Shown piece by piece: positions 17,646 through 25,518 of a DNA stretch of 64,000 nucleotides. Position 1 is the stretch's first letter; each line of letters begins with the position of its first letter. Source of the stretch: Gammaproteobacteria bacterium (lineage in GTDB: Bacteria; Pseudomonadota; Gammaproteobacteria; Berkiellales; Berkiellaceae). A program made the position numbers and the translations under genes. A model generated the notes under the pieces. That model made no database searches. It was not told where the DNA came from and worked only from the letters and a program-made list of their open reading frames with translations. Location: positions 61,912 to 125,911 of the forward strand of contig JACPOY010000026.1 in assembly GCA_016191245.1 (NCBI GenBank), given 5' to 3'.

Positions 17646-18317
17646 TTATTTTGCGGTTGCGACTATCACAGGTTGTTCAAATTGCAATTCATCAGTAGAT
17701 CCTATGATGATAGCACCTTTTCTTTGCATTTCTTGAATGGCTTGTTCTGTTGTTTCTAAGGTTAATCCACGACATGCCCCAAGATTCACAATGGTTTGAA
17801 AGTCTGAGCGAAGAAGTTGAATAACTGTATTTTTAACACAATAATCTGTTGCCAATCCGCCGACAATAACGGTTGTTATTTTTTTATCTTTAAGGAATTC
17901 TATTATGCCGGTACTGAGTGTTTCATTTAAATCGTGAAAACATGAGCCATAAGGATGCATATCAGGCTCAATGCCTTTCCAGATAAAATAATCATATTCA
18001 CAAGGGTGGGGAAGTCCTTTAATGAGTTCAAATCCCTTCGTGCCAGGAATACAATGGGCGGGCCAATGTAAATCTACATTGTCACCCTTTAATTCACTTA
18101 GAGGTGGATGATTTTCATCACTAATCCAAATGGCATGAGGCGGATGCGCTTCCTTTGAACCGATTCGATATTTAGCGAATGTTGCTTGTTTATTTAGCTC
18201 ATCCACAATGTTGTGACCTTCAGGAACTGGCAGTTCATGGGGGCAGCTAGGGGTAAAACTATATTGTGCATCTACATCCATGCTAGCAATATAGACTTTA
18301 GAGCTTATTAGGATCAT
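17646..18317 (-). CDS. pncA: Nicotinamidase (PncA)
   Basis: A 223-residue isochorismatase-fold amidase. The catalytic triad is visible as Asp in SMDVDAQYSF, Lys in YFIWKGIEPDMHPYG and Cys in GLATDYCVKNT. Metal-binding residues lie in DENHPP and DLHWPAHCIPGT. It hydrolyses nicotinamide to nicotinate, feeding PncB. It is first in the pncA-pncB-nadE operon, which is divergent from the NadD-NrtR-like fusion across an 80-bp regulatory region. Confidence 0.94.
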   Translation of the reverse strand: MILISSKVYIASMDVDAQYSFTPSCPHELPVPEGHNIVDELNKQATFAKYRIGSKEAHPPHAIWISDENHPPLSELKGDNVDLHWPAHCIPGTKGFELIKGLPHPCEYDYFIWKGIEPDMHPYGSCFHDLNETLSTGIIEFLKDKKITTVIVGGLATDYCVKNTVIQLLRSDFQTIVNLGACRGLTLETTEQAIQEMQRKGAIIIGSTDELQFEQPVIVATAK

Positions 18318-18331
18318 TGACGCTACACCCC

Positions 18332-18360
18332 TTGACTTAGTGGCACACCCACACTAACAT
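18332..18360 (+). promoter_or_regulatory. Promoter with palindromic operator in its spacer (candidate NrtR site)
   Basis: TTGACT (18332-18337), a 17-bp spacer and TAACAT (18355-18360) form a sigma-70 type promoter for the NadD-NrtR-like gene. The inverted repeat TTAGTG (18337-18342) and CACTAA (18352-18357), 21 bp in total, covers the spacer and touches both boxes, so a bound repressor would block polymerase. It lies in the gap between divergent NAD-salvage genes, where an NrtR-type regulator would be expected to act. Binding by the neighbour's winged helix is inference. Confidence 0.5.
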
Positions 18361-18398
18361 GATCTAATAACTGACTTATTTTGTCAATGGGGAAGAGC

Positions 18399-19682
18399 AT
18401 GTACAAAATTGGGGTGTTTGGGGCGAGCTTTAATCCGCCTACCCTCGGTCATCAAGATGTGATTGCGCAAGCCCTACCTGTTTTTGATGAAATATTATTA
18501 GTCCCTAGTTTATCTCATCCATTTGGTAAAACCTTAGCGCCTATTTCGCATCGTTTAAAAATGCTCAATCTTTTTATTCAAGATGCTGTTTTAAAAAATA
18601 ATCAGCATAAAGTTAAAATTTTAAATATTGAAGAAACACTGCTTAATCCTGATGCCAAGGAAAAGCCAATTTATACATTTGATGTTTTAGAAAAAATAGA
18701 AAGTTTATATCAATCCAAGAAAAAACCCTTCCAAATAAGTTTTATTCTGGGCCCTGATAACAGTAAAAAAGAAATTTGGCAGAAATTTTATCGATATAAA
18801 GAAATTGAGAAAAAATGGCCCTTATTTATTGCCAAAGAGAACTTTCCTATTCATAGTACAATGGTAAGAGACAGTGTTAAAAATTGCTCAAATAAAAACG
18901 CATTGAAAATTGAATTGATAAAATGGGTGAGCGAGCCTATCGCAAATTATATTATTGACCATCAATTATATCAAAATGCAATTCCTAAAACAGAACCATT
19001 ATTAACAGTAGATACAGTTGTTTTTGCTATTCATGAAGAAAAATTATGTGTTTTAGTTGTGAAAAGACAAGAACCACCCTTTGTAGGGAAATGGGCACTT
19101 CCTGCCAGTAAAGTGGATATCAGCATTGATGAAAATTTAGAGCAAACGGCAAAACGTTGTTTAAAGCAGCGTTTTGGCGTAGATATTCGTTATCTTGAGC
19201 AAGTGCAAACCCTTGGCAATAATCATCGTGATACAAGAGGCTGGTCTGTCGCTGTTGTTTATTACGGCATTGTTCAGGCTCATCATAGTCCATCAACTTT
19301 TTTTTGTGAAAATCATGAATTAACATGGCTGCCGGTAGATGAAGCTTTAAATAATATATTAGCTTTTGATCATCAACTCATTGTTGAAAGTTGCCTTTCG
19401 CGTTTTCAAAATAAATCGCTTTATACCTCATTGCCTATCTTTTTATTATCTGATGAATTTACCTTAACAGATTTGCAACGAACCTATGAAATGGTGCTTG
19501 GATTTAAGATGGAAAAGAAATCTTTTCGAAGAAGGCTTCTTGATGCCGGCTTTTTGCAAGAGACGGGCCATTGGCGTCGAGCAAGCCATCGACCCGCTTT
19601 ACTATATCGATTATCTCAGCATCAACCTTACTTTTTTCAGCGCATTATAGAAGGCGTCAGAGATAGTAAAAATATTGAGTAA
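18399..19682 (+). CDS. NadD-type nucleotidyltransferase fused to Nudix-like and NrtR-type winged-helix domains
   Basis: From ATG 18399 (after GGGGAAGAG) this is 427 residues. Residues about 1-195 are a nicotinate/NMN adenylyltransferase domain, with GVFGASFNPPTLGH for the T/HxGH site and STMVRDS for the ISSTxIR-like motif. Residues about 205-330 are Nudix-like (LLTVDTVVFAIHEEKLCVLV, GKWALPASKVD), but the Nudix box is degenerate (AKRCLKQRFGV where AxRELxEExG is expected), so hydrolysis is unlikely. Residues about 335-425 (FTLTDLQRTYEMVLGFKMEK, SFRRRLLDAGFL, RPALLYRLS) match the NrtR winged helix. It probably makes deamido-NAD and senses an NAD-pathway metabolite to repress the divergent salvage genes. 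Confidence 0.8.
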   Translation: MYKIGVFGASFNPPTLGHQDVIAQALPVFDEILLVPSLSHPFGKTLAPISHRLKMLNLFIQDAVLKNNQHKVKILNIEETLLNPDAKEKPIYTFDVLEKIESLYQSKKKPFQISFILGPDNSKKEIWQKFYRYKEIEKKWPLFIAKENFPIHSTMVRDSVKNCSNKNALKIELIKWVSEPIANYIIDHQLYQNAIPKTEPLLTVDTVVFAIHEEKLCVLVVKRQEPPFVGKWALPASKVDISIDENLEQTAKRCLKQRFGVDIRYLEQVQTLGNNHRDTRGWSVAVVYYGIVQAHHSPSTFFCENHELTWLPVDEALNNILAFDHQLIVESCLSRFQNKSLYTSLPIFLLSDEFTLTDLQRTYEMVLGFKMEKKSFRRRLLDAGFLQETGHWRRASHRPALLYRLSQHQPYFFQRIIEGVRDSKNIE

Positions 19683-19686
19683 GGTA

Positions 19687-20733
19687 TTAAGTTTTCACCA
19701 AAATATTTTCTTCTTCCTTGCCAAACACCAGTACTTTTTGAATGGCAAAATTAGCAAAGAATAATCCAATCAACGCTATCATTTTGCTGGCATAAATATT
19801 TGCGCCCAAGAAAACTAAGCTTGATATCAATCCATAAGAAAAAATAAGGTTGACTAGACATAATAAGGCATATTTCAATGCTTCAGGCAACATTTTTTGT
19901 TTGGATTGAAATACTAATTCTTTGTTGAGCAAGAAGTTACATGTGCCAGAAAAGATTCTTGCCAAGGTTTCGCTGATTAGTATGTTTTGGCAAAAAAAGA
20001 AAGTAAATGAGAAAGCACAAAAATCAATAAAGCCGCTTAGAATGGAAAATATTAAAAAGCGAAAAAAAACAAAATAGATTTTAAAAGAATCGATTAATGG
20101 ATTGAAATGTGAGCTTTTATTTTCGTCTTTATACACAGTGCTGATTGGAACTTCATTTATTTTTATTTTACGTTTTGATGCTGATATTAACATATCTAAT
20201 TCAAAATCATAACCAGAGGATGATGTTTTTAAAAGTACCTGAAGAAAGTGTCTTGGAATTCCTCGAAGTCCGGTTTGAGTATCTTGCAAAGATTGACCAA
20301 TGAGTAAGCGAAAAATTAACCTCGTCAGATTATTTCCAAAACGACTGCGAAATGGCACGCCTTTTTTAAAAGTACGGGCACCCAAAATTAAGGAAAGCGG
20401 ATTTTGTGCTAATTCATCGGCAGTTTTTTGGATATCAACGCTTAAGTGTTGGCCGTCTGCATCGGCAGTTACTACGCCCGGACAATCTTGTGGTTGGTGA
20501 GTGAGAAAATAATTGAAAGCCGTTTTTAATGCTTGGCCTTTTCCTAGGTTAACCGCATGATGCAATACTGTGACTGATGCCATTTTTTCCAATTCGGCAA
20601 AAAGTGGAACGTAATTTTGTCCTGAGCCATCATTGACAACAATAATGGATTGTTGATTGTTTAAAAGCTCCTGTATGAGGTCAATAAGCGTACTATCGGG
20701 CTTATAAGCTGGAATAATAATGACTGGCTTCAT
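19687..20733 (-). CDS. Family 2 glycosyltransferase with C-terminal GtrA membrane domain
   Basis: ATG 20733 (MKPVIIIPAYKPD) is preferred over an upstream TTG, giving 348 residues. The N-terminal 220 residues are a GT2/dolichyl-phosphate-mannose-synthase-like domain, with IIVVNDGSG, NLGKGQALKTAF, TADADGQH (the DxD metal site) and DTQTGLRG. The remainder has four hydrophobic helices with the GtrA pattern (ISETLARIFSGTCNFLLNKE). Such fusions load a sugar onto polyprenyl phosphate and help present it across the inner membrane. The gene overlaps nothing and follows the alkaline-phosphatase-fold gene, probably in the same operon. Confidence 0.85.
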   Translation of the reverse strand: MKPVIIIPAYKPDSTLIDLIQELLNNQQSIIVVNDGSGQNYVPLFAELEKMASVTVLHHAVNLGKGQALKTAFNYFLTHQPQDCPGVVTADADGQHLSVDIQKTADELAQNPLSLILGARTFKKGVPFRSRFGNNLTRLIFRLLIGQSLQDTQTGLRGIPRHFLQVLLKTSSSGYDFELDMLISASKRKIKINEVPISTVYKDENKSSHFNPLIDSFKIYFVFFRFLIFSILSGFIDFCAFSFTFFFCQNILISETLARIFSGTCNFLLNKELVFQSKQKMLPEALKYALLCLVNLIFSYGLISSLVFLGANIYASKMIALIGLFFANFAIQKVLVFGKEEENILVKT

Positions 20734-20743
20734 GTGTATTGCC

Positions 20744-22087
20744 TTATGAGAATGCTTCAAATTCTTTTTCGTCTATTTCATGCGTTGCATCTTCAGGTAA
20801 AGTAAAGATGTCTGGTTTGAAATAATGAAAAAGATATCGATTAAAATCATGATTATATATTTGATCATTAAAAGTGATGGTATCACTAAAAATAGTTCCG
20901 ACAGGAATATGCCTACCTGTTCTTGTGACAATGCTGTCAAAATGTGAAAAAAATGAATACGGTTTACCATTAAACATAAATGTTTGATCTTGATTCACTT
21001 CATCAGTGAAAGACAACATATAAAACAACTTACAGGGATCATGGGCATTCTTTTCAATATGAAACAATGGTTTGTTATCAATCGATGCCTTGGATAAGGC
21101 TTCATAATAGATTTGACAATCTTCAGCCGTGGCAAAAAATGCATGCCCGTCATGAGTCATGTTTTGTTCTACTTTTAACGCTGGGATTTCTAGATCTTTC
21201 ATGAACTTCAAAGGATCTTTTTGTCGATATAGTACCCAAGACTTTTCATGATTTGTATTCATTTGCGATAAGCCATTGTGGACAACAAATGCATCATGAG
21301 GAAATTGTGCAAATAAATAAGCAAAGATCTTGTCGATGGCTTTTAGACCATGGAGTATTTCTGGTGAAACACTTGATACATTGTGCCAATGATGGTGTTG
21401 CAAGTGAGCCAGAGAATTCAAAAATATAATGCTACATTGTGGTTTATATTTCTTTTTATATTGGGCGAAAAGCATAGTGGAAATAGTGTCAAAATATGAA
21501 ATATAAACAAAATGTTTTTTGCCAAAATGTTGTAAATCTTTTAATAATTGAATGGACTGCTTAATGATTTTACAAGCTGCACCAGAAGTGAAAGTAAATT
21601 TTAATAATTGACATGCTTTGAAAACCAATTTGATTTTGCTTAAGTTCTGATAGTTTTTGGCAACATATCGCGGAAGCGAAAGTAAAGATGTTAATGCTTT
21701 GGGATAAGCGCTTTCTGAGAAAGTCCAAGGATCGGGTAGAAAAAAGCGCACATTTTTGGCTTGGTTTTTAGCACCGTTCATCACACCCCATATCCCTGTT
21801 GAAACACCATATCTAGATAGGGTTTCCCAGCATTGCTCAAACCCCAAATCTGGTACATCTCCTAGGTGTTTTATTTGATGTAAATTTGAAGGCGTGCTGG
21901 CATGAATCGAGACCCATTGCACCCATGGCTCGAGAAAGCCGCTGTTGTAGCGATCATTTGTTTTATATTGTGATCGCTTGAGCGAGAGTACTTTGGACAG
22001 GGAGGGAAGAGAATGAAGTTTGGTAGCATTGCTTAAGAGCTCAACATTGAATTCATTGAGTTCAACAATCACCACATCTTTAGTCAT
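20744..22087 (-). CDS. Alkaline-phosphatase-superfamily-like protein of unknown role
   Basis: From ATG 22087 this is 447 residues. The start TKDVVIVELNEFNVELL resembles the first strand and metal-binding loop of alkaline-phosphatase/phosphodiesterase-fold proteins. HNGLSQMN, MTHDGHAFF and VTRTGRHIPVGTIFSD resemble the conserved His/Asp blocks of that superfamily, though the fit is loose. No signal peptide is visible. Its coupling to a polyprenyl-phosphate-sugar type glycosyltransferase suggests a role in modifying an envelope or secreted glycan, which is inference. It is divergent from the tRNA-Ser gene. Confidence 0.55.
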   Translation of the reverse strand: MTKDVVIVELNEFNVELLSNATKLHSLPSLSKVLSLKRSQYKTNDRYNSGFLEPWVQWVSIHASTPSNLHQIKHLGDVPDLGFEQCWETLSRYGVSTGIWGVMNGAKNQAKNVRFFLPDPWTFSESAYPKALTSLLSLPRYVAKNYQNLSKIKLVFKACQLLKFTFTSGAACKIIKQSIQLLKDLQHFGKKHFVYISYFDTISTMLFAQYKKKYKPQCSIIFLNSLAHLQHHHWHNVSSVSPEILHGLKAIDKIFAYLFAQFPHDAFVVHNGLSQMNTNHEKSWVLYRQKDPLKFMKDLEIPALKVEQNMTHDGHAFFATAEDCQIYYEALSKASIDNKPLFHIEKNAHDPCKLFYMLSFTDEVNQDQTFMFNGKPYSFFSHFDSIVTRTGRHIPVGTIFSDTITFNDQIYNHDFNRYLFHYFKPDIFTLPEDATHEIDEKEFEAFS

Positions 22088-22193
22088 ACCTGACATTCCT
22101 TGCTTAGTTAGCTTTTCAACATTTTGATGATTTTTTCGCGATGATACTATAACGTGCAAATAGGTTAAAAGTCCCGTATTATATTCGTCCGCT

Positions 22194-22278
22194 GGAGAGG
22201 TGCCAGAGTGGCCGATCGGGGCGGTCTCGAAAACCGTTGTACAGCAATGTACCGAGGGTTCGAATCCCTCCCTCTCCG
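22194..22278 (+). tRNA. tRNA-Ser (anticodon CGA)
   Basis: The acceptor stem GGAGAGG (22194-22200) pairs with CCTCTCC (22271-22277). The anticodon stem-loop CGGTCTCGAAAACCG shows anticodon CGA in loop CTCGAAA. A long variable arm of the class II serine type lies at about 22237-22254, and the T arm is GAGGGTTCGAATCCCTC. CCA is not encoded after the discriminator base. It reads UCG serine codons. It is followed 19 bp later by the HAD gene start. Confidence 0.95.
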
Positions 22279-22296
22279 ATCTTAAAAGGATGCCCC

Positions 22297-22902
22297 ATGC
22301 TTATTAAAAATATTGTATTTGATGTTGGTAATGTTTTGGTTCGCTATGATCCGCATTTTATCATTAATGCGGCTTTTCCTGGTCACCAAGATCCTGCAGA
22401 ATTAGTACATGGTATTTTTAAGCATCAAACATGGTATGAATTAAACTTGGGTCATATTTCCGAACAAGAGGCGCTCCTTGAGTATCATGCGCGTTTGGGC
22501 ATTGATCTTGGATCGTTACAAATGATGGCTCAAATCGTTAAAGAATCTTTGACGCCTATACCTGGCAGTATCGAGATGTTAAAGCAATTACATGCCTCTC
22601 ATCCTTTATTTGCTTTAACCGATAATACCCATGAAATTATGGCTTACTTACAACAACGATATGATTTTTGGCCATTATTTAAAGGGATTGTAGTCTCAGC
22701 CAAAGTGGGATATTTAAAACCTTCAAATGAGATTTTTCAGCATTTACTCACAACTTATCAGATTAATCCTCAAGAAACTGTTTTTATTGATGATCTTGCT
22801 CGCAATGTTGAAGGCGCAAAAATGCTAGGGATCCATGGGATCCAGTTTGAAAATACCGAGCAGTGCATAAAAGAACTGCAAAAATTACAAATTAATATTT
22901 GA
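22297..22902 (+). CDS. HAD superfamily hydrolase (YihX-like)
   Basis: A 201-residue HAD-IA protein. The start at ATG 22297 is set by AAAAGGA at 22284-22290; the frame extending upstream runs into the tRNA. Motif I is NIVFDVGNVLVRYDP, motif II is in FALTDNT, motif III the lysine in SAKVGYLKPSNEIF, and motif IV FIDDLARNVEGA. The DxGNV form of motif I and overall layout match the YihX alpha-glucose-1-phosphate phosphatase group. The actual substrate is unknown. It ends 2 bp from the convergent dgkA. Confidence 0.88.
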   Translation: MLIKNIVFDVGNVLVRYDPHFIINAAFPGHQDPAELVHGIFKHQTWYELNLGHISEQEALLEYHARLGIDLGSLQMMAQIVKESLTPIPGSIEMLKQLHASHPLFALTDNTHEIMAYLQQRYDFWPLFKGIVVSAKVGYLKPSNEIFQHLLTTYQINPQETVFIDDLARNVEGAKMLGIHGIQFENTEQCIKELQKLQINI

Positions 22903-22904
22903 GC

Positions 22905-23270
22905 CTACTGGTAAATAGACCACAAAGCCATTCCCCATACAACTGTTGCATTAGCTAAACTGAGCAGTACTGCTGCACTGCCAATGTCTTTGGCTTTTTT
23001 TGATAATGGATGTCGATCTAAAGAAATTCTGTCAACGACAGCTTCAATGGCAGAGTTACCAAGTTCGATAATTAAAACAAGAAAAAGACTGCTGATCAAA
23101 AGTGCTTTGAAAACTAAAGCAAAGGGAAAAAAAACAGCAATGGGCGTAAGGATAAAAAAACAAAAGACTTCAATGACAAATGCAGGTTCAGAGCAAAATG
23201 CAGCTTTGAGGCCTTCTAATGAATAGCCAAAGGCTTTGACAATACGAATGATATGTTGGGCTGCATTCAA
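22905..23270 (-). CDS. dgkA: Diacylglycerol kinase (DgkA)
   Basis: A 121-residue inner-membrane enzyme, matching E. coli DgkA (122). There is an amphipathic N-terminus (IIRIVKAFGYSLEGLKAAFC) and three transmembrane helices. The signature ELGNSAIEAVVDRISLDRHPLSKKAKDIGSAAV contains the catalytic glutamate of the ExxNxxIE motif and the DxGSAAV end. It phosphorylates diacylglycerol to phosphatidate in lipid recycling. The start is a TTG (23270), since an in-frame TAG lies six codons upstream and no ATG is available. Confidence 0.93.
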   Translation of the reverse strand: MNAAQHIIRIVKAFGYSLEGLKAAFCSEPAFVIEVFCFFILTPIAVFFPFALVFKALLISSLFLVLIIELGNSAIEAVVDRISLDRHPLSKKAKDIGSAAVLLSLANATVVWGMALWSIYQ

Positions 23271-23286
23271 ATGCTGTTCTCGCTAT

Positions 23287-24570
23287 CTATTCGGTATGAG
23301 CTTTTTTACGTTTAATAGGAGGAAGAATTTTGATAGTTTTAATTCGACTATCTTGTACTTGAACCACTTCAATAGGAATATTTCCATTAATTAAGCAACA
23401 AGTTCCTACTTCTGGAATTGTTTGTAATTGCTCAATCACCAATCCATTGATTGTTTTAGCGCCACTTGTTGGTAATTTCCAGTCTGCCATACGATTGAAG
23501 TCACGAATGGTTGTGCTTCCTTCTACTAAATACGAGCCATCTTCTTGTTCAAAAATAGAAGTAAAAGCGGTTGATACATCTGTTGTAAATTCACCCACAA
23601 TCTCTTCTAAAATATCTTCTAAAGTAATGACACCTACAATTTCACCATATTCATCAACTGCCAAGGCAAATCGTCTCTTATTTCTTTGAAAATTGATCAT
23701 TTGTGTGGTCAATGAAGTACTTTGTGGCACAAAAAATGCTTCATCCAAAGATTCGATCAACAGCTTTTCATCAAAATTTTCAATCGACATTAAATGTAAC
23801 GCTCTTTTGGCATGAATCACACCAATGGTTTTATTCAGATCTTGTCGAAAGACAGGAAGAAAAGTGTGTTGGGTATTGGCTAATTGGGCAATGATGGCAT
23901 CCCAGTCGTTATCAAGATCAAGCCCAACAACATCATGGCGGGGAACCATAATGTCGTCCACAGTGACTTTTTCAAGATCTAATATGCTTAAGAGCATTTT
24001 ACGATGCTTAGTAGGAATTCTACCGGTTGTTTCATGCACTACAGTGCGTAATTCATCACCAGTTATCCCTTGATTTTCGGCTTGTTGTAAGGAAATGCCG
24101 AATAATTTTAAGAGACCATTGGATACCCAATTGATGAGCCATACTAACGGATAGAGCGTTTTTAGAATAATTTGTAAAAAAAATGATGTGGGAAATGCTA
24201 CTTTTTCAGGAAAAAGAGCGGCAAGGGTTTTAGGAAATACTTCAGCAAAAATAAGTAATAAAAGTGTGACTAAAATATCGGCAACAATTACACCAGTATG
24301 ATCTCCAAAAACGTCAACACCAATCAGTGTGGCAATAGAAGAGGCTGTAATGGTGATAAAGGTATTGCCTAATAAAATAACGCCAAATAGACGATCGGGA
24401 CGATCTAACAAATTTTGGACGCGTTTCGCCCCTTTTGATGTTTTCGCAAGATGTTTTAAACGATAACGATTCACTGATAAAATTGAAGTTTCAGAGAGTG
24501 AAAAGAACGCAAGTAAAAGCGTTAAAAATAAAAGCGTGACTGATAAAATAATTAATTGGGTATTATCCAC
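23287..24570 (-). CDS. CorC/HlyC family membrane protein with DUF21 and CBS domains (YfjD-like)
   Basis: A 427-residue protein: about four N-terminal helices of the DUF21 (CNNM) type with FSLSETSILSVNRYRLKHL, two CBS domains (VDDIMVPRHDVVGL; FALAVDEYGEIVGVITLEDIL), and a C-terminal CorC_HlyC domain (GSTTIRDFNRMADWKLP). This family takes part in Mg2+/Co2+ transport or export at the inner membrane. As in E. coli yfjD-ypjD, it follows the CcsA-like gene and lies divergent from ffh. Confidence 0.9.
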   Translation of the reverse strand: MDNTQLIILSVTLLFLTLLLAFFSLSETSILSVNRYRLKHLAKTSKGAKRVQNLLDRPDRLFGVILLGNTFITITASSIATLIGVDVFGDHTGVIVADILVTLLLLIFAEVFPKTLAALFPEKVAFPTSFFLQIILKTLYPLVWLINWVSNGLLKLFGISLQQAENQGITGDELRTVVHETTGRIPTKHRKMLLSILDLEKVTVDDIMVPRHDVVGLDLDNDWDAIIAQLANTQHTFLPVFRQDLNKTIGVIHAKRALHLMSIENFDEKLLIESLDEAFFVPQSTSLTTQMINFQRNKRRFALAVDEYGEIVGVITLEDILEEIVGEFTTDVSTAFTSIFEQEDGSYLVEGSTTIRDFNRMADWKLPTSGAKTINGLVIEQLQTIPEVGTCCLINGNIPIEVVQVQDSRIKTIKILPPIKRKKAHTE

Positions 24571-24584
24571 CCCGGGCTCCTCTT

Positions 24585-25370
24585 TTACAGTAGTAAAGCT
24601 TTAGTGCCAAAATAAGAGAATATGATCAATAGGGTACCGCTTAAGGTCCAGCGTATGGCAGTGGGTCCTCGCCATCCAAAAAAATAACGTCCTACTAATA
24701 ATAGTGTTAACAAAATCCAAGCGCATAGGGCTAGCACAATTTTAGGAAAGAGTTGGGCCGTCAATAACGTATCCTGATAAAGAAAGCCAGTCATCAAGGA
24801 AGCAGATAGAAATAGCATTCCACTTGAGATAATAACGAAAAGTAACCCTTCCATAGTTTGAAGAGGCGGCAGTATGCGAAGCATGGTTGAGGGTTTATGA
24901 TGTTTCAGTAAGTAATTTTGCAATCCAAGCAACAGAGCTTGTAAACTTGCCATGCTCAATAAACTCACTGCAAAAAATGAAATAAAAATATGAGCTAGAA
25001 CGCCATAAGGTGCTTTGGTGGCAAGGAAATCATAACCCCCATAAAAAAGAGCCAGTCCGACAGATATGGCACTTGCCGGGTAGGTGAGGACACAAAGATT
25101 GGCGATGGGTTTTTTCAAAGACATGGCCAAGGTAAACAGATTCATCAACCAAAGTGTAAAAGAAAGCATGATGAGCCAATCAAGATTGTGGCCTTGCGGC
25201 GTATCGATTAACTTATACAATATCCAACCATGGGTTGTGACTAATAATAAAGAGCCCGCATAATAGAATCCCTTGGTGCTCCATAGTTTGCCAAAAAGGT
25301 GGAGACCTTGAGCGAGGGCTATGATTATATAGCCTGATATAGTTAGAATACTAAGATGGTGTAGGTTCAT
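24585..25370 (-). CDS. ypjD: CcsA/YpjD-like cytochrome c assembly family inner-membrane protein
   Basis: A 261-residue protein with eight or so hydrophobic helices. The layout (ISGYIIIALAQGLHLF, WLMNLFTLAMSLKKPI, LAHIFISFFAVSLLSMASLQ, and a Trp-rich FGWRGPTAIRWTLSG near the C-terminus) matches YpjD and the CcsA/CcmC heme-handling family. Exact function is unresolved in this subfamily. The position divergent from ffh and upstream of the CorC-like gene is the same as in E. coli. Confidence 0.88.
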   Translation of the reverse strand: MNLHHLSILTISGYIIIALAQGLHLFGKLWSTKGFYYAGSLLLVTTHGWILYKLIDTPQGHNLDWLIMLSFTLWLMNLFTLAMSLKKPIANLCVLTYPASAISVGLALFYGGYDFLATKAPYGVLAHIFISFFAVSLLSMASLQALLLGLQNYLLKHHKPSTMLRILPPLQTMEGLLFVIISSGMLFLSASLMTGFLYQDTLLTAQLFPKIVLALCAWILLTLLLVGRYFFGWRGPTAIRWTLSGTLLIIFSYFGTKALLL

Positions 25371-25518
25371 AAAACTTTGCTAATTAGTATCAGGGGATCA
25401 TCGCATAGCTTGTGATTGGATGAAATAGCTAAGTTTTTGGTATGCTTGGCCTGTAAAAATCAAAGCTGGTACCAAGAATATTGGTAAAGACTGAATAATT
25501 GAATAATGAAGGTGTTGA

